DNA of 64,000 bases, from positions 80,542,579 to 80,606,578 of the forward strand of contig OX393556.1 in assembly GCA_947650365.1 (NCBI GenBank), in the 5' to 3' direction. The notes under the pieces were generated by a model. That model made no database searches. It was given only the letters and a program-made list of their open reading frames with translations, and was not told where the DNA came from. Source of the DNA: Chamaelirium japonicum. Lineage: Eukaryota; Streptophyta; Magnoliopsida; Liliales; Melanthiaceae. The translations under genes were made by a program, and so were the position numbers. Shown piece after piece: positions 26,260 to 39,717 of the stretch; the stretch's first letter is position 1, and each line of letters starts with the position of its first letter.

Positions 26260-26687
26260 TTCGTACGATCCATTCAAATTCATTCGCACGATCCATTCTA
26301 ATTCATTCATATGATCCATTCTAATTCATTCATATAATCCATTCTAATTCTTTCACACGATCCATTCTAATTCATTCGTAGGATCCATTCTAATTCATTC
26401 GTACAATCTATTCTATTTCATTCGTACGATCCATTCTTACTCATTTGTATGATCCATTCTAATTCATTCGGACGAATGTATCCATTCTAATTTATTCCTA
26501 CGATCCATTCTAATTCATTCGTACGATCCATTCTAATTCATTCGTACGATCCATTCTTACTCATTCGTATGATCCATTCTAATTCATTCGTACGATCCAT
26601 TCTAATTCATTCGTACGATCCATTCTAATTCATTCGCACAATCTATTCTAATTCATTCGTACGATCCATTCTAATTCATTCGTACGA
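26260..26687 (+). repeat. F block 35
   Basis: F units between class E and class D. The counterparts in copy B are 46911-47360 and, through a local duplication, 48439-48866. Confidence 0.95.
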
Positions 26688-26717
26688 TCGTACGAATGAA
26701 TTAGAATGGATCGTACG
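26658..26717. repeat. 60-bp perfect palindrome (class D)
   Basis: Exact 30-base arms meet between 26687 and 26688 within CGTACGATCGTACG. Symmetry ends where the right side gains an extra G (CGTACGGAATG). It is shared with 47331-47390. Confidence 0.92.
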
Positions 26718-27088
26718 GAATGAATTAGAATGGATTGTATGAATGAATTAGAATGGATACATTCGTGCGAATGAATTAGAATGGATCGTACGAATGAGTA
26801 AGAATGGATCGTACGAATGAAATAGAATGGATTGTACGAATGAATTAGATTGGATCGTACAAATGAATTAGAATGGATTGTACGAATGAATTAGAATGGA
26901 TCATCCGAATGAGTAAGAATGGATCGTACAAATGAAATAGAATGGATTGTACGAATGAATTAGAATGGATCGTACGAATGAATTAGAATGGATCGTGTGA
27001 AAGAATTAGAATGCATTGTATGAATGAATTAGAATGGATCGTATGAATGAATTAGAATGGATCGTGCGAATGAATTCGAATGGATCGC
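26688..27088 (-). repeat. R block 36
   Basis: R units from class D to class M, with GAGTAAG, GAAATAG and GTGTGAAAG units in the usual order. Paralogues are 47361-47761 and 48867-49267. Confidence 0.94.
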
Positions 27089-27103
27089 ATGATCCATTCG
27101 AAT
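27074..27103. repeat. Class M mini-inversion hairpin
   Basis: Arms ATTCGAATGGATC (27074-27086) and GATCCATTCGAAT (27091-27103) flank a GCAT loop. It makes a 12-bp F segment inside R sequence. The same site lies at 47747 and 49253, and its reverse complement at 59903 and 63686. Confidence 0.92.
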
Positions 27104-27741
27104 AGAATGGATCGTATGAATGAATTAGAATGGATCGGGCAAATGAATTAGAATGGATTGTAGGAATGAATTAGAATGGATCGTATAAATGAATTAGAAT
27201 GGATCGTGCGAATGAATTAGAATGGATCATACGAATGAATTAGAATGGATCATACGAACGAGTAAGATTGGATCGTACGAATGAAATAGAATGGATTGTA
27301 TAAATGAATGAGAATGGATCATACGAATGAATTAGAATGGATCGTGTGAAAGAATTAGAATGGATTGTATGAATGAATTAGAATGGATCATATGAATGAA
27401 TTAGAATGGATCGTGCGAAAGAATTCGAATGGATCGTACGAATGAATTAGAATGGATCGTACGAATGAATTAGAATGGATGCATTCGTGCGAATGAATTA
27501 GAATGGATACATTCGTGCGAAGAATTAGAATAGATCGTATGAATGAATTAGAATGGATCCTATGAATGAATTAGAATGGATCGTGCGAATGAATTAGAAT
27601 GGATCGTACGAATGAATTAGAATGGATCACGCTAATGAATTAGAATTGATCGAACGAATGAATTAGCATGGATCATGCTAATGAATTAGAATGGAACGTA
27701 CGAATGAATTAGAAAGGATCGTGTGGAAGAATTAGCATGGA
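27101..27741 (-). repeat. R block 38 (end of copy A)
   Basis: It includes GGATCGGGC, a GAACGAG unit near 27256, and GGATCACGC/GGATCATGC around a GAATTAGCATG unit. It ends at GAATTAGCATGG joined to ATCCATTC, where copy A meets copy B. In copy B the matching sequence (near 48395) continues in R for about 40 bp more to a class E junction. Confidence 0.93.
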
Positions 27742-27746
27742 TCCAT
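27737..27746. other. Junction of super-repeat copies A and B
   Basis: ATGGATCCAT is a 10-bp palindrome at the point where R of copy A meets F of copy B. Compared with 8003-8090 and with 48395-48520, the class E junction and the first F units are missing. This is consistent with a deletion or an unequal exchange at GGATCC. Confidence 0.75.
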
Positions 27747-28567
27747 TCTAATTCTTTCACATGATCCATTCTAATTCATTCGTAGGATCCATTATAATTC
27801 ATTCGTACAATCTATTCTATTTCATTTGTACGATCCATTCTTACTCATTCGTATGATCCATTCTAATTCATTCGGACGATTGTATCCATTCTAATTTATT
27901 CGTACGATCCATTCTAATTCATTCGTACGATCCATTCTAATTCATTCGTACGATCCATTCTAATTCATTCGTCCGATCCATTCTAATTCATTCGCACGAA
28001 TGTATCCATTCTAATTCATTCGTGCGATCCATTCTAATTCATTCATACGATCCATTCTAATTCATTCGTACGATCCATTCTAATTCATTCGTACGATCCA
28101 TTCTAATTCATTCGCACGAATGTATCCATTCTAGTTCATTCATACGATCCATTCTAATTCATTCGTACGATCCATTCTAATTCATTCGCACGATCCATTA
28201 TAATTCATTCGTACGATCCATTCTAATTCATTCATACGATCCATTCTAATTCATTCGTACGATCCATTCTAATTCATTCGCACAAATGTATCCATTCTAA
28301 TTCATTCGTACGATCCATTCTAATTCATTCGCACGAATGTATCAATTCTTATTCATTCGTACGATCCATTCTAATTCATTCGTACGATCCATTCTAATTA
28401 ATTCGTATGATCCATTCTAATTCATTCGTATGATCCATTCTAATTCATTCGTACGATCCATTCTTACTCATTCGTACGATCCATTCTAATTCCTTCGTAC
28501 GATCCATTCTAATTCCTTCGCACGATCCATTCTAATTCTTTCATACAATCCATTCTAATTCTTTCGT
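27742..28567 (+). repeat. F block 39
   Basis: It matches 8084-8886 variant by variant, starting inside the CTTTCACATG unit. It includes CGTAGGATCC and CGGACGATTGTATCC, and ends at class G. Confidence 0.95.
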
Positions 28568-29998
28568 GCGAATGAATTAGAATGGATACCTTTGTGCATA
28601 TGAATTAGAATGGATAGTGCGAATGAATTAGAATGGATCATATTAATGAATTAGAATGGATCGTACGAATGAATTAGAATGGATACATTTGTGCGAATGA
28701 ATTAGAATGGATCATGCGAATCAATTAGATTGGATCGTGCGAATGAATAAGAATAGATCATACGAATGAATTAGAATGGATCGTACGAATTAAGTAGAAT
28801 GGATACATTCGTGCGAATGAATTAGAATGGATTGTATGAATGAATTAGAATGGATCGTAAGAATAAATTAGAATAGATCATACGAATTAATTAGAATGGA
28901 TCATACGAATGAATTAGAATGGATCGAACGAATGAATTAGAATGGATCGTACGAATGAATTAGAATGGATCGTGCGAATGAATTAGAATGGATCGTACGA
29001 ATGAATTAGAATGGATACATTTGTGCGAATGAATTAGAATGGATCGTACGAATGAATTAGAATGGATCGTATGAATGAATTAGAATGGATCATACGAATG
29101 AATTAGAATGGATCGTGCGAATGAATTAGAATGGATCGTACGAATGAATTAGAATGGATCGTGTGAAAGAATTAGAATGGATCGTACGAATGAATTAGAA
29201 TAGATCATGCGAATGAATTAGAATGGATCGTACGAATGAATTAGAATGGATACATTTGTGCGAATGAATTAGAATGGATCGTACGAATGAATTAGAATGG
29301 ATCGTATGGATGAATTAGAATGGATCGTACAAATGAATTAGAATGGATCGTGCGAATGAATTAGAATGGATCGTACAAATGAATTAGAATGGATCGTACG
29401 AATGAACTGGAATGGATACATTCGTGCGAATGAATTAGAATGGATCGTACGAATGAATTAGAATGGATCGTACGAATGAATTAGAATGGATCTTACGAAT
29501 GAATTAGAATGGATCGTATGAATGAATTAGAATGGATCGTACGAATGAATTAGAATGGATACATTCGTGCGAATGAATTAGAATGGATCGGACGAATGAA
29601 TTAGAATGGATCGTACGAATGAATTAGAATGGATCGTACGAATGAATTAGAATGGATCGTACGAATAAATTAGAATGGATACATTCGTCCGAATGAATTA
29701 GAATGGATCATACGAATGAGTAAGAATGGATCGTACGAATGAAATAGAATAGATTGTACGAATGAATTAGAATGGATTCGTCCGAATGAATTAGAATGGA
29801 TACATTCGTGCGAATGAGTAAGAATGGATCGTACGAATGAAATAGAATAGATTGTACGAATGAATTAGAATAGATCCTACGAATGAATTAGAATGGATCG
29901 TGTGAAAGAATTAGAATGGATTGTATGAATGAATTAGAATGGATCGTATGAATGAATTAGAATGGATCGTGTGAAGGAATTCGAATGGATCGCACGAA
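28568..29998 (-). repeat. R block 40
   Basis: It starts with class G and GATACCTTTGTGCATATG, and ends at reverse class E (GAATTC 29996-30001). It corresponds to 8887-10649 but is shorter by about 330 bp. Confidence 0.94.
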
Positions 29999-30385
29999 TT
30001 CATTCTATTTCATTCATACAATCCATTCTAATTCTTTCACACGATCCATTCTAATTCATTCGTACGTTCCATTCTAATTCATTAGCACGATCCATGCTAA
30101 TTCATTCGTTCGATCAATTCTAATTCATTAGCACGATCCATTCTAATTCATTCGTACGATCCATTCTAATTCATTCGTACGATCCATTCTAATTCATTCG
30201 TACGATCCATCCTAATTCATTCATACGATCTATTCTAATTCATTCATACAATCTATTCTAATTCTTTCACACGATCCATTCTAATTCATTCGTACGATCC
30301 ATTCTAATTCATTCGCACAATCCATTCTATTTCATTAGTACAATCCATTCTTACTCATTCGTATGATCCATTCTAATTCATTCGT
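29999..30385 (+). repeat. F block 41
   Basis: It follows reverse class E, carries the ATTAGCACGATCCATGCTAAT hairpin near 30083, and ends at a long CGTACG palindrome not found in copy A. Confidence 0.94.
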
Positions 30386-30406
30386 ACGAATGAATTAGAA
30401 TGGATC
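30365..30406. repeat. 42-bp perfect palindrome
   Basis: Exact 21-base arms centred on CGTACG between 30385 and 30386. At the corresponding place copy A has a different, non-palindromic join (11050). Confidence 0.9.
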
Positions 30407-30810
30407 GTACGAATGAATTAGAATGGATCGTACGAATGAACTAGAATGGATACATTCGTGCGAATGAATTAGAATGGATCGTACGAATGAATTAGAATGG
30501 ATCGTACGAATGAATTAGAATGGATACATTCGTGTGAATGAATTGGAATGGATACATTCGTGTGAAAGAATTAGAATAGATCGTATGAATGAATTAGAAT
30601 GGATCCTATGACTGAATTAGAATGGATCGTGCGAATGAATTAGAATGGATCGTACGAATGAATTAGAATGGATCGTGCTAATGAATTAGAATTGATCGAA
30701 CGAATGAATTAGCATGGATCGTGCTAATGAATTAGGATGGAACGTACGAATGAATTAGAATGGATCGTGTGAAAGAATTAGAATGGATTGTATGAATGAT
30801 TTAGAATGAA
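30386..30810 (-). repeat. R block 42
   Basis: R units with GTGTGAAAG, GTGCTAATG and GAATTAGCATG variants, ending at forward class E (GAATTC 30808-30813). It matches the right part of 11051-11554. Confidence 0.94.
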
Positions 30811-31356
30811 TTCGTACGATCCATTCGAATTCATTCGCACGATCCATTCTAATTCATTCATACGATCCATTCGTACGATCCATTCTAATTCATTCGTACG
30901 ATCCATTCTTACTCATTCGTATGATCCATTCTAATTCATTCGTACGATCCATTCTAATTCATTCGTACGATCGATTCTAATTCATTCGCACTATCCATTC
31001 TAGTTCATTCATACGATCCATTCTTATTCATTCGTACGATCCATTCTAATTCATTCGTACGATCCATTCTAATTCATTCGCACAATCTATTCTAATTCAT
31101 TCATACGATCCATTCTAATTCATTCGCATGAATGTATCCATTCTAATTCATTCATACGATCCATTCTACTTCATTCGTACGATCTATTCTAATTCATTCG
31201 CATGAATGTAACCATTCTAATTCATTCATTCGATCCATTCTAATTCATTCGTACGATCCATTCTAATTCATTCGTCCGATCCATTCTTACTTATTCGTAT
31301 GATCAATTCTAATTCATTCGCACGAATGTATCCATTCTAATTCATTCGTACGATCC
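30811..31356 (+). repeat. F block 43
   Basis: F units with the ATGTAACC then CATTCGATCC order, ending at class T. Paralogues are 11555-12123 and 7411-7917. Confidence 0.94.
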
Positions 31357-31444
31357 TGAATTAGAATGGATCGTATGAATGAATTAGAATGGATACCTTT
31401 GTGCATATGAATTAGAATGGATCGTACGAATGAAATAGAATGAA
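31357..31444 (-). repeat. Short R block 44
   Basis: The 88-bp class T to class E cassette (GAATTC 31442-31447), with GATACCTTTGTGCATATG. It is the third copy after 7918 and 12124. Confidence 0.95.
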
Positions 31445-32394
31445 TTCGTACGATCCATTCGAATTCATTCGCATGATCCATTCTAATTCATTCATACGAT
31501 CCATTCTAATTCATTCATACAATCCATTCTAATTCTTTCACACGATCCATTCTAATTCATTCGTAGGATCCATTCTAATTTATTCTTACAATCTATTCTA
31601 TTTCATTCGTACGATCCATTCTTACTCATTCGTATGATCCATTCTAATTCATTCGGACGAATGTATCCATTCGAATTTATTCGTACGATCCATTCTAATT
31701 CATTCGTACGATCCATTCTAATTCATTCGTACGATCCATTCTAATTCATTCGTCTGATCCATTCTAATTCATTTGGACGAATGTGTCCATTCGAATTTAT
31801 TCGTACGATCCATTCTAATTCATTCGTACGATCCATTCTAATTCATTCGTAAGATCCATTCTAATTCATTCGTACGATCCATTCTAATTCATTCGTACGA
31901 TCCATTCTAATTCATTCGCACGAATATATCCATTCTAGTTCATTCGTACGATCCATTCTAATTCATTCGTACGATCCATTCTAATTCATTCGCACGATCC
32001 ATTCTAATTCATTTTTACGATCTATTCTAATTCATTCATACGATCCATTCTAATTCATTCGTACGATCCATTCTAATTCATTCGCACAAATGTATCCATT
32101 CTAATTCATTCGTACGATCCATTCTAATTCATTCGCACGAATGTATCCATTCTAATTCATTCGTACGATCCATTCTAATTCATTCGTACGATCCATTCTA
32201 ATTAATTCGTATGATCCATTCTAATTCATTCGCATGATCCATTCTAATTCATTCATACGATCCATTCTTACTCATTCGTACGATCCATTCTAATTCCTTC
32301 GTACGATCCATTCTAATTCCTTCGTACGATCCATTCTAATTCATTTGCACGATCCATTCTAATTCTTTCATACAATCCATTCTAATTCTTTCGT
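31445..32394 (+). repeat. F block 45
   Basis: F units from class E to class G. The CGAATTTATTCG variant occurs near 31672 and 31791, as in block 12212-13184. Confidence 0.94.
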
Positions 32395-34125
32395 GCGAAT
32401 GAATTAGAATGGATACCTTTGTGCATATGAATTAGAATGGATCGTAAGAATGAATTCGAATGGATCATATTAATGAATTAGAATGGATCGTACGAATGAA
32501 TTAGAATGGATACATTCGTGCGAATGAATTAGAATGGATCGTGCGAATCAATTAGACTGGATCGTGCGAATGAATAAGAATAGATCATATGAATGAATTA
32601 GAATGGATCGTACGAATTAATTAGAATGGATACATTCGTGCGAATGAATTAGAATGGATTGTATGAATGAATTAGAATTGATCGTACGAATGAATTAGAA
32701 TGGATCATACGAATTAATTAGAATGGATCGTACGAATGAATTAGAATGGATCGTACGAATGAATTAGAATGGATCGTATGAATGAATTAGAATGGATCGT
32801 GCGAATGAATTAGAATGGATACATTTGTGCGAATGAATTAGAATGGATCGTACGAATGAACTAGAATGGATCGTATGAATGAATTAGAATGGATCGTATG
32901 AATGAATTAGAATGGATCGTGCGAATAAATTAGAATGGATCGTACGAATGAATTAGAATGGATCGTGTGAAAGAATTAGAATGGATCGTACGAATGAATT
33001 AGAATGGATTGTGCGAATGAATTAGAATGGATCGTACGAATGAATTAGAATGGATACATTTGTGCGAATGAATTAGAATGGATCGTACGAATGAATTAGA
33101 ATGGATCGTATGAATGAATTAGAATGGATCGTGCGAATGAATTAGAATGGATCGTACGAATGAATTAGAATGGATCGTGCGATTGAACTAGAATGGATAC
33201 ATTCGTGCGAATGAATTAGAATGGATCGTACGAATGAATTAGAATGGATCGTGCGAATGAATTAGAATGGATCTTACGAATGAATTAGAATGGATCGTAC
33301 GAATAAATTAGAATGGATCGTACGAATGAATTAGAATGGATACATTCGTGCGAATGAATTAGAATGGATCGGACAAATGAATTAGAATGGATCGTACGAA
33401 TGAATTAGAATGGATCGTACGAATGAATTAGAATGGATCGTACGAATAAATTAGAATAGATACATTCGTCCGAATGAATTAGAATGGATCATACGAATGA
33501 GTAAGAATGGATCGTACGAATGAAATAGAATAGATTGTACGAATGAATTAGAATGGATTCGTACGAGTGAATTAGAATGGATACATTCGTGCGAATGAAT
33601 TAGAATGGATCGTACCAATGAGTAAGAATGGATCGTATGAATGAAATAGAATGGATTGTGCGAATGAATTAGAATGGATCGTACGAATGAATTAGAATGG
33701 ATAGTGTGAAAGAATTAGAATGGATTGTATGAATGAATTAGAATAGATCGTATGAATGAATTAGAATGGATCGTACGAATGAATTAGAATGGATCGTACG
33801 AATGAATTAGAATGGATCATACGAATGAATTAGAATGGATACATTCGTGCGAATGAATTAGAATGGATACATTTGTGCGAAAGAATTAGAATAGATCGTA
33901 CGATTGAATTAGAATGGATCCTATGAATGAATTAGAATGGATCATGCGAATGAATTATAATGGAACGTACGAATGAATTAGAATGGATCGTGCTAATGAA
34001 TTAGAATTGATCGAACGAATGAATTAGTATGAATCGTGCTAATGAATTAGACTGGAACGTACGAATGAATTAGAATGGATCGTGTGAAAGAATTAGAATG
34101 GATTGTATGAATGAATTAGAATGAA
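32395..34125 (-). repeat. R block 46
   Basis: R units from class G to forward class E (GAATTC 34123-34128). It shows the variant order of 13185-14938, including TTCGTCCGAATG near 33467 and GAATTAGTATG near 34021. Confidence 0.95.
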
Positions 34126-37100
34126 TTCGTACGATCCATTCGAATTTATTCGCACGATCCATTCTTATTCATTCATACGATCCATTCTAATTCATTCGTA
34201 CGATCCATTCTAATTCATTTGCACAAATGTATCCATTCTAATTCAATCGTACGATCCATTCTAATTCATTCGCACGATCCATTCTAATTCATTTGTACGA
34301 TCCATTCTAATTCATTAGCACGATCCATGCTAATTCATTCGTTCGATCAATTCTAATTCATTAGCACGATCCATTCTAATTCATTCGTACGATCCATTCT
34401 AATTCCTTCGTACGATCCATTCTGTTTCATTAGTATGATCCATTCTAATTCCTTCGTACGATCCATTCTAATTCCTTCGTATCCATTCTAATTCACTCAT
34501 ACGATCCATTCTAATTCATTCGTACGATCTATTCTAATTAATTCATACAATCCATTCTAATTCTTTCACACGATCCATTCTAATTCATTCGTACGATCCA
34601 TTCTAATTCATTCGCACAATCCATTCAATTTCATTTGTACGATCCATTCTTACTCATTGGTACGATCCATTCTAATTCATTCGCACGAATGTATCCATTC
34701 TAATTCATTCGTATGAATCCATTCTAATTCATTCGTACAATCTATTCTATTTCATTCGTACGATCCATTCTTACTCATTCGTTTGATCCATTCTAATTCA
34801 TTCAGACGAATGTATCCATTCTAATTAATTCGTACGATCCATTCTAATTCATTCGTACGATCCATTCTAATTCATTCATACGATCCATTCTAATTCATTC
34901 GTCCGATCCATTCTAATTCATTCGCACGAATGTATCCATTCTAATTCATTCGTACGATCCATTCTAATTCATTCGTATGATCCATTCTAATTCATTCGTA
35001 AGATCCATTCTAATTCATTCGTACGATCCATTCTAATTCATTCGTATGATCCATTCTAATTCATTCGCACGAATGTATCCATTCTAGTTCATTCGTACGA
35101 TCCATTCTAATTCATTCGTACAATCAATTCTAATTCATTCGTACGATCCATTCTAATTCATTCGCACAAATGTATCCATTCTAATTTATTCGTACGATCC
35201 AATCTAATTCATTCGTACGATCCATTCTAATTCATTCGTAAGATCCATTCTAATTCATTCGTACGATCCATTCTAATTCATTCGTACGATCCATTCTAAT
35301 TCATTTGCACGAATGTATCCATTCTAGTAATTTCGTACGATCCATTCTAATTCATTCGTACGATCCATTCTAATTCATTCATACGATCCATTCTAATTCA
35401 TTCATACGATCCATTCTAATTCATTCGTACGATCCATTCTAATTCATTCGCACAAATGTATCTATTCTAATTCATTCGTACGATCCATTCTAATTCATTC
35501 GCTCGAATGTATCCATTCTAATCCATTCGTACGATCCATTCTAATCCATTCGTACGATCCATTCTAATTCATTCGCATGAATGTAACCATTCTAATTCAT
35601 TCATTTGATCCATTCTAATTCATTCATACGATCCATTCTAATTCATTTATCCGATCCATTCTAATTCATTCGCACGAATGTATCCATTCTAATTCATTCA
35701 TACGATCCATTCTAATTCATTCGCACGATCCATTCTAATTCATTCATAGGATCCATTCTAATTCATTCATACGATCTATTCTAATTCATTCGCTCGAATG
35801 TATCCATTCTAATCCATTCGTACGATCCATTCTAATCCATTCGTACGATCCATTCTAATTCATTCGCATGAATGTAACCATTCTAATTCATTCATTTGAT
35901 CCATTCTAATTCATTCGTACGATCCATTCTAATTCATTCATCTGATCCATTCTAATTCATTCGCACGAATGTATCCATTCTAATTCATTCGTACGATCCA
36001 TTCTAATTCATTCGTATGATCCATTCTAATTCATTCGTAAGATCCATTCTAATTCATTCGTACGATCCATTCTAATTCATTCGTACGATCCATTTTAATT
36101 CATTCGCACGAATGAATCCATTCTAGTTCATTCGTACGATCCATTCTAATTCATTCGTACGATCCATTCTAATTCATTCGCACGATCCATTCTAATTCAT
36201 TCGTACGATCAATTCTAATTCATTCGCACGAATGTATCCATTCTAATTCATTCATACGATCCATTCTAATTCATTCGTACGATTCATTCTAATTCACTCA
36301 TACGATCCATTCTAATACATTCATACGATCCATTCTAATTCATTTGCACGAATATATCCATTCTAATTCATTCGTACGATCCATTCTAATTCCTTCGTAC
36401 GATCCATTCTAATTCATTCGTACGATCCATTCTAATTCATTCGTACGATCCATTCTAATTCATTCGTACGATCCATTCTAATTCCTTCGTACGATCCATT
36501 TTAATTCATTCGTATGATCCATTCTAATTCATTCGTACAATCTATTCTATTTCATTCGTATGATCCATTCTTACTCATTCGTTTGATCCATTCTAATTCA
36601 TTCAGACGAATGTATCCATTCTAATTATTTCGTACGATCCATTCTAATTCATTCGTACGATCCATTCTAATTCATTCGTACGATCCATTCTAATTCATTC
36701 GCACGAATGTATCCATTCTAATTCATTCGTACGATCCATTCTAATTCATTCGTACGATCCATTCTAATTCATTCGTAAGATCCATTCTAATTCATTCGTA
36801 CGATCCATTCTAATTCATTCGTATGATCCATTCTAATTCATTCGCACGAATGTATCCATTCTAGTTCATTCGTACGATCCATTCTAATTCATTCGTACAA
36901 TCCATTCTAATTCATTCGTACGATCCATTCTAATTCATTCGCACAAATGTATCCATTCTAATTCATTCGTACGATCCAATCTAATTCATTCGTACGATCC
37001 ATTCTAATTCATTCGTAAGATCCATTCTAATTCATTCGTACGATCCATTCTAATTCATTCGTACGATCCATTCTAATTCATTCGCACGAATGTATCCATT

Positions 37101-38068
37101 CTAGTAATTTCGTACGATCCATTCTAATTCATTCGTACGATCCATTCTAATTCATTCTCACGATCCATTCTAATTCATTCGTACGATCCATTCTAATTCA
37201 TTCATACGATCCATTCTAATTCATTCGTACGATCCATTCTAATTCATTCGCACAAATGTATCCATTCTAATTCATTCGTACGATCCATTCTAATTCATTC
37301 GCTCGAATGTATCCATTCTAATCCATTCGTACGATCCATTCTAATCCATTCGTACGATCCATTCTAATTCATTCGCATGAATGTAACCATTCTAATTCAT
37401 TCATTTGATCCATTCTAATTCATTCGTACGATCCATTCTAATTCATTCATCCGATCCATTCTAATTTATTCGCACGAATGTATCCATTCTAATTCATTCG
37501 TACGATCCATTCTAATTCATTCGTACGATCCATTCTAATTCATTCGTAAGATCCATTCTAATTCATTCGTACGATCCATTCTAATTCATTCGTACGATCC
37601 ATTCTAATTCATTCGCACGAATGAATCCATTCTAGTTCATTCGTACGATCCATTCTAATTCATTCGTACGATCCATTCTAATTCATTCGCACGATCCATT
37701 CTAATTCATTCGTACGATCAATTCTAATTCATTCGCACGAATGTATCCATTCTAATTCATTCATACGATCCATTCTAATTCATTCGTACGATTCATTCTA
37801 ATTCACTCATACCATCCATTCTAATACATTCATACGATCCATTCTAATTCATTTGCACGAATATATCCATTCTAATTCATTCGTACGATCCATTCTAATT
37901 CCTTCGTACGATCCATTCTAATTCATTCGTACGATCCATTCTAATTCATTCGTACGATCCATTCTAATTCATTCGTACGATCCATTCTAATTCCTTCGTA
38001 CGATCCATTCTAATTCATTCGTACGATCCATTCTAATTCATTCGTACAATCTATTCTAATTCATTCGT
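34126..38068 (+). repeat. F block 47 (longest block)
   Basis: 3.9 kb of uninterrupted F, about 166 units, ending at class K. It corresponds to 14939-17280 but is about 1.6 kb longer owing to the internal duplication described separately. Confidence 0.95.
34737..38066 (+). repeat. 1.5-1.8 kb tandem duplication in F
   Basis: Variant order from 34741 (TCTATTCTATTTC, then CGTTTGATCC, CAGACGAATG) recurs from 36541 at an offset of exactly 1,800, and 35581 matches 37381 at the same offset. After a 291-bp segment (the second ATGTAACC unit near 35872) missing from the second copy, the offset becomes 1,509 (36281 against 37790). Copy A has a single version at 15554-17280. Confidence 0.88.
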
Positions 38069-38957
38069 ACGAATGGACACATTCGTGTGAATGAATTAGA
38101 ATGGATCGTACGAATGAGTAAGAATGGATCGTACGAATGAAATAGAATGGATTGCACGAATGAATTAGAATGGATCGTACGAATGAATTAGAATGGATCG
38201 TGTGAAAGAATTAGAATGGATTGTATGAATGAATTAGAATGGATCGTACGAATGAATTAGAATGGATCGTACGAAGGAATTAGAATGGATCGTACGAATG
38301 AATTAGAATGGATCGTACTAATGAATTAGAATAGATCGTACGAATGAATTAGAATGGATCGTACGAAGGAATTAGAATGGATCGTACAAATGAATTAGAA
38401 TGGATATATTCGTGCAAATGAATTAGAATGGATCGTATGAATGTATTAGAATGGATCGTATGAGTGAATTAGAATGGATCGTACGAATGAATTAGAATGG
38501 ATCGTATGAATGAATTAGAATGGATACATTCGTGTGAATCAATTGGAATGGATCGTATGAATGAATTAGAATAGATTTTGTGAATGAATTAGAACTGATC
38601 GTATGAATGAATTAGAATGGTACATTCGTGCGAATGAATTAGAATGGATTGTATGAATGAATTAGAATGGATCGTACGAATGAATTAGAATGGATCGTAT
38701 GAGTGAATTAGAATGGATACGAAGGAATTAGAATGGATCGTACGAAGGAATTAGAATGGATCATACGAATGAAATAGAATGGATCGTACGAAGGAATTAG
38801 AATGGATCGTACGAAGGAATTAGAATGGATCGTACGAAGGAATTAGAATGGATCGTACGAATGAATTAGAATAAATATATTCGTGCAAATGAATTAGAAT
38901 GGATCGAATGAATGAATTAGAATGGATCGTATGAATGAACTAGATTGGATCGTACGA
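38069..38957 (-). repeat. R block 48
   Basis: It begins with class K. The reverse CACAAAATC marker is at 38569-38582, a unit missing two bases (GAATGGTACATTC) near 38617 and the 20-bp unit near 38715. It ends at the class H hairpin. Confidence 0.95.
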
Positions 38958-39004
38958 TCCATTCTAATTCATTAGCATGGATCGTGCTAATGAATTAGAA
39001 TGGA
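38958..39004. repeat. Class H fold-back hairpin
   Basis: Arms of 20 bp (38958-38977 and 38985-39004) around the loop TGGATCG. It is identical in layout to 18171-18217 and lies 20,787 bp downstream of it. Confidence 0.93.
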
Positions 39005-39513
39005 ATATACGAATGAATTAGAATGGATCGTAGAATGGATCGTACGAATGAATTAGAATGGATCGTACGAATGAATTAGAATAGATCATAGGAATGAATT
39101 AGAATGGATCGTGTAAATGAATTAGAATGGATACATTCGTGCGAATGAATTAGAATAGATCGTGCGAATGAATTAGAATGGATCGTACGAATGAATTAGA
39201 ATGGATATATTTGAACGAATAAATTAGAATGGATCATACGACTGGATTAGAATGGATCGTACGAATGAATTAGAATGGATAGTGCGAATGAATTAGAATC
39301 GATCGTACGAATGAATTAGAATGGTTCGTACGAAAGAATGGATCGTACGAATGAATTAGAATAGATCGTACGAATGAATTAGATTGGATCGTACGAATAA
39401 ATTAGAATGGATACATTCGTCCGAATGAATTAGAATCGATCATACGAATGAGTAAGAATGGATCGTACGAATGAAATAGAATAGATTGTACGAATGAATT
39501 AGAATGGATCCTA
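38981..39513 (-). repeat. R block 50
   Basis: R units with CGTAGAATGG and GATATATTTGAACG variants and a truncated GTACGAAAGAATGG unit near 39329. It ends at GGATCCTA joined to GTACGATCC. Confidence 0.93.
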
Positions 39514-39717
39514 GTACGATCCATTCTAATTCATTCGTACGATCCATTCTAATTCATTCATACAATCCATTCTAATTCTTTCACACGATGCATTCTAATT
39601 CATTCGTACGATCCATTCTAATTCATTCGTGCAATCCATTCTATTTCATTCGTACGATCCATTCTTACTCATTCGTACGATCCATTCTAATTCATTCACA
39701 CGAATGTATCCATTCGT
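39514..39717 (+). repeat. Short F block 51
   Basis: 204 bp of F ending at reverse class K. It has the same length and order as 18710-18913. Confidence 0.94.

Larger units (their letters stand above)
8084..27741. repeat. Super-repeat copy A (about 19.66 kb)
   Basis: Twenty-five or more consecutive strand blocks from here reappear in the same order in 27742-48.4 kb. Matching variants give offsets of about 19,658 at 8163, 19,349 at 10647, 19,187 at 14936-15554, 20,786 at 17280, 20,896 at 21147-22158, 20,644 at 23863 and 20,674 at 27721. The offset changes are indels, several of them equal to one 23-bp unit. The left limit is set by where copy B begins, so the true ancestral boundary is unknown. 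Confidence 0.85.
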
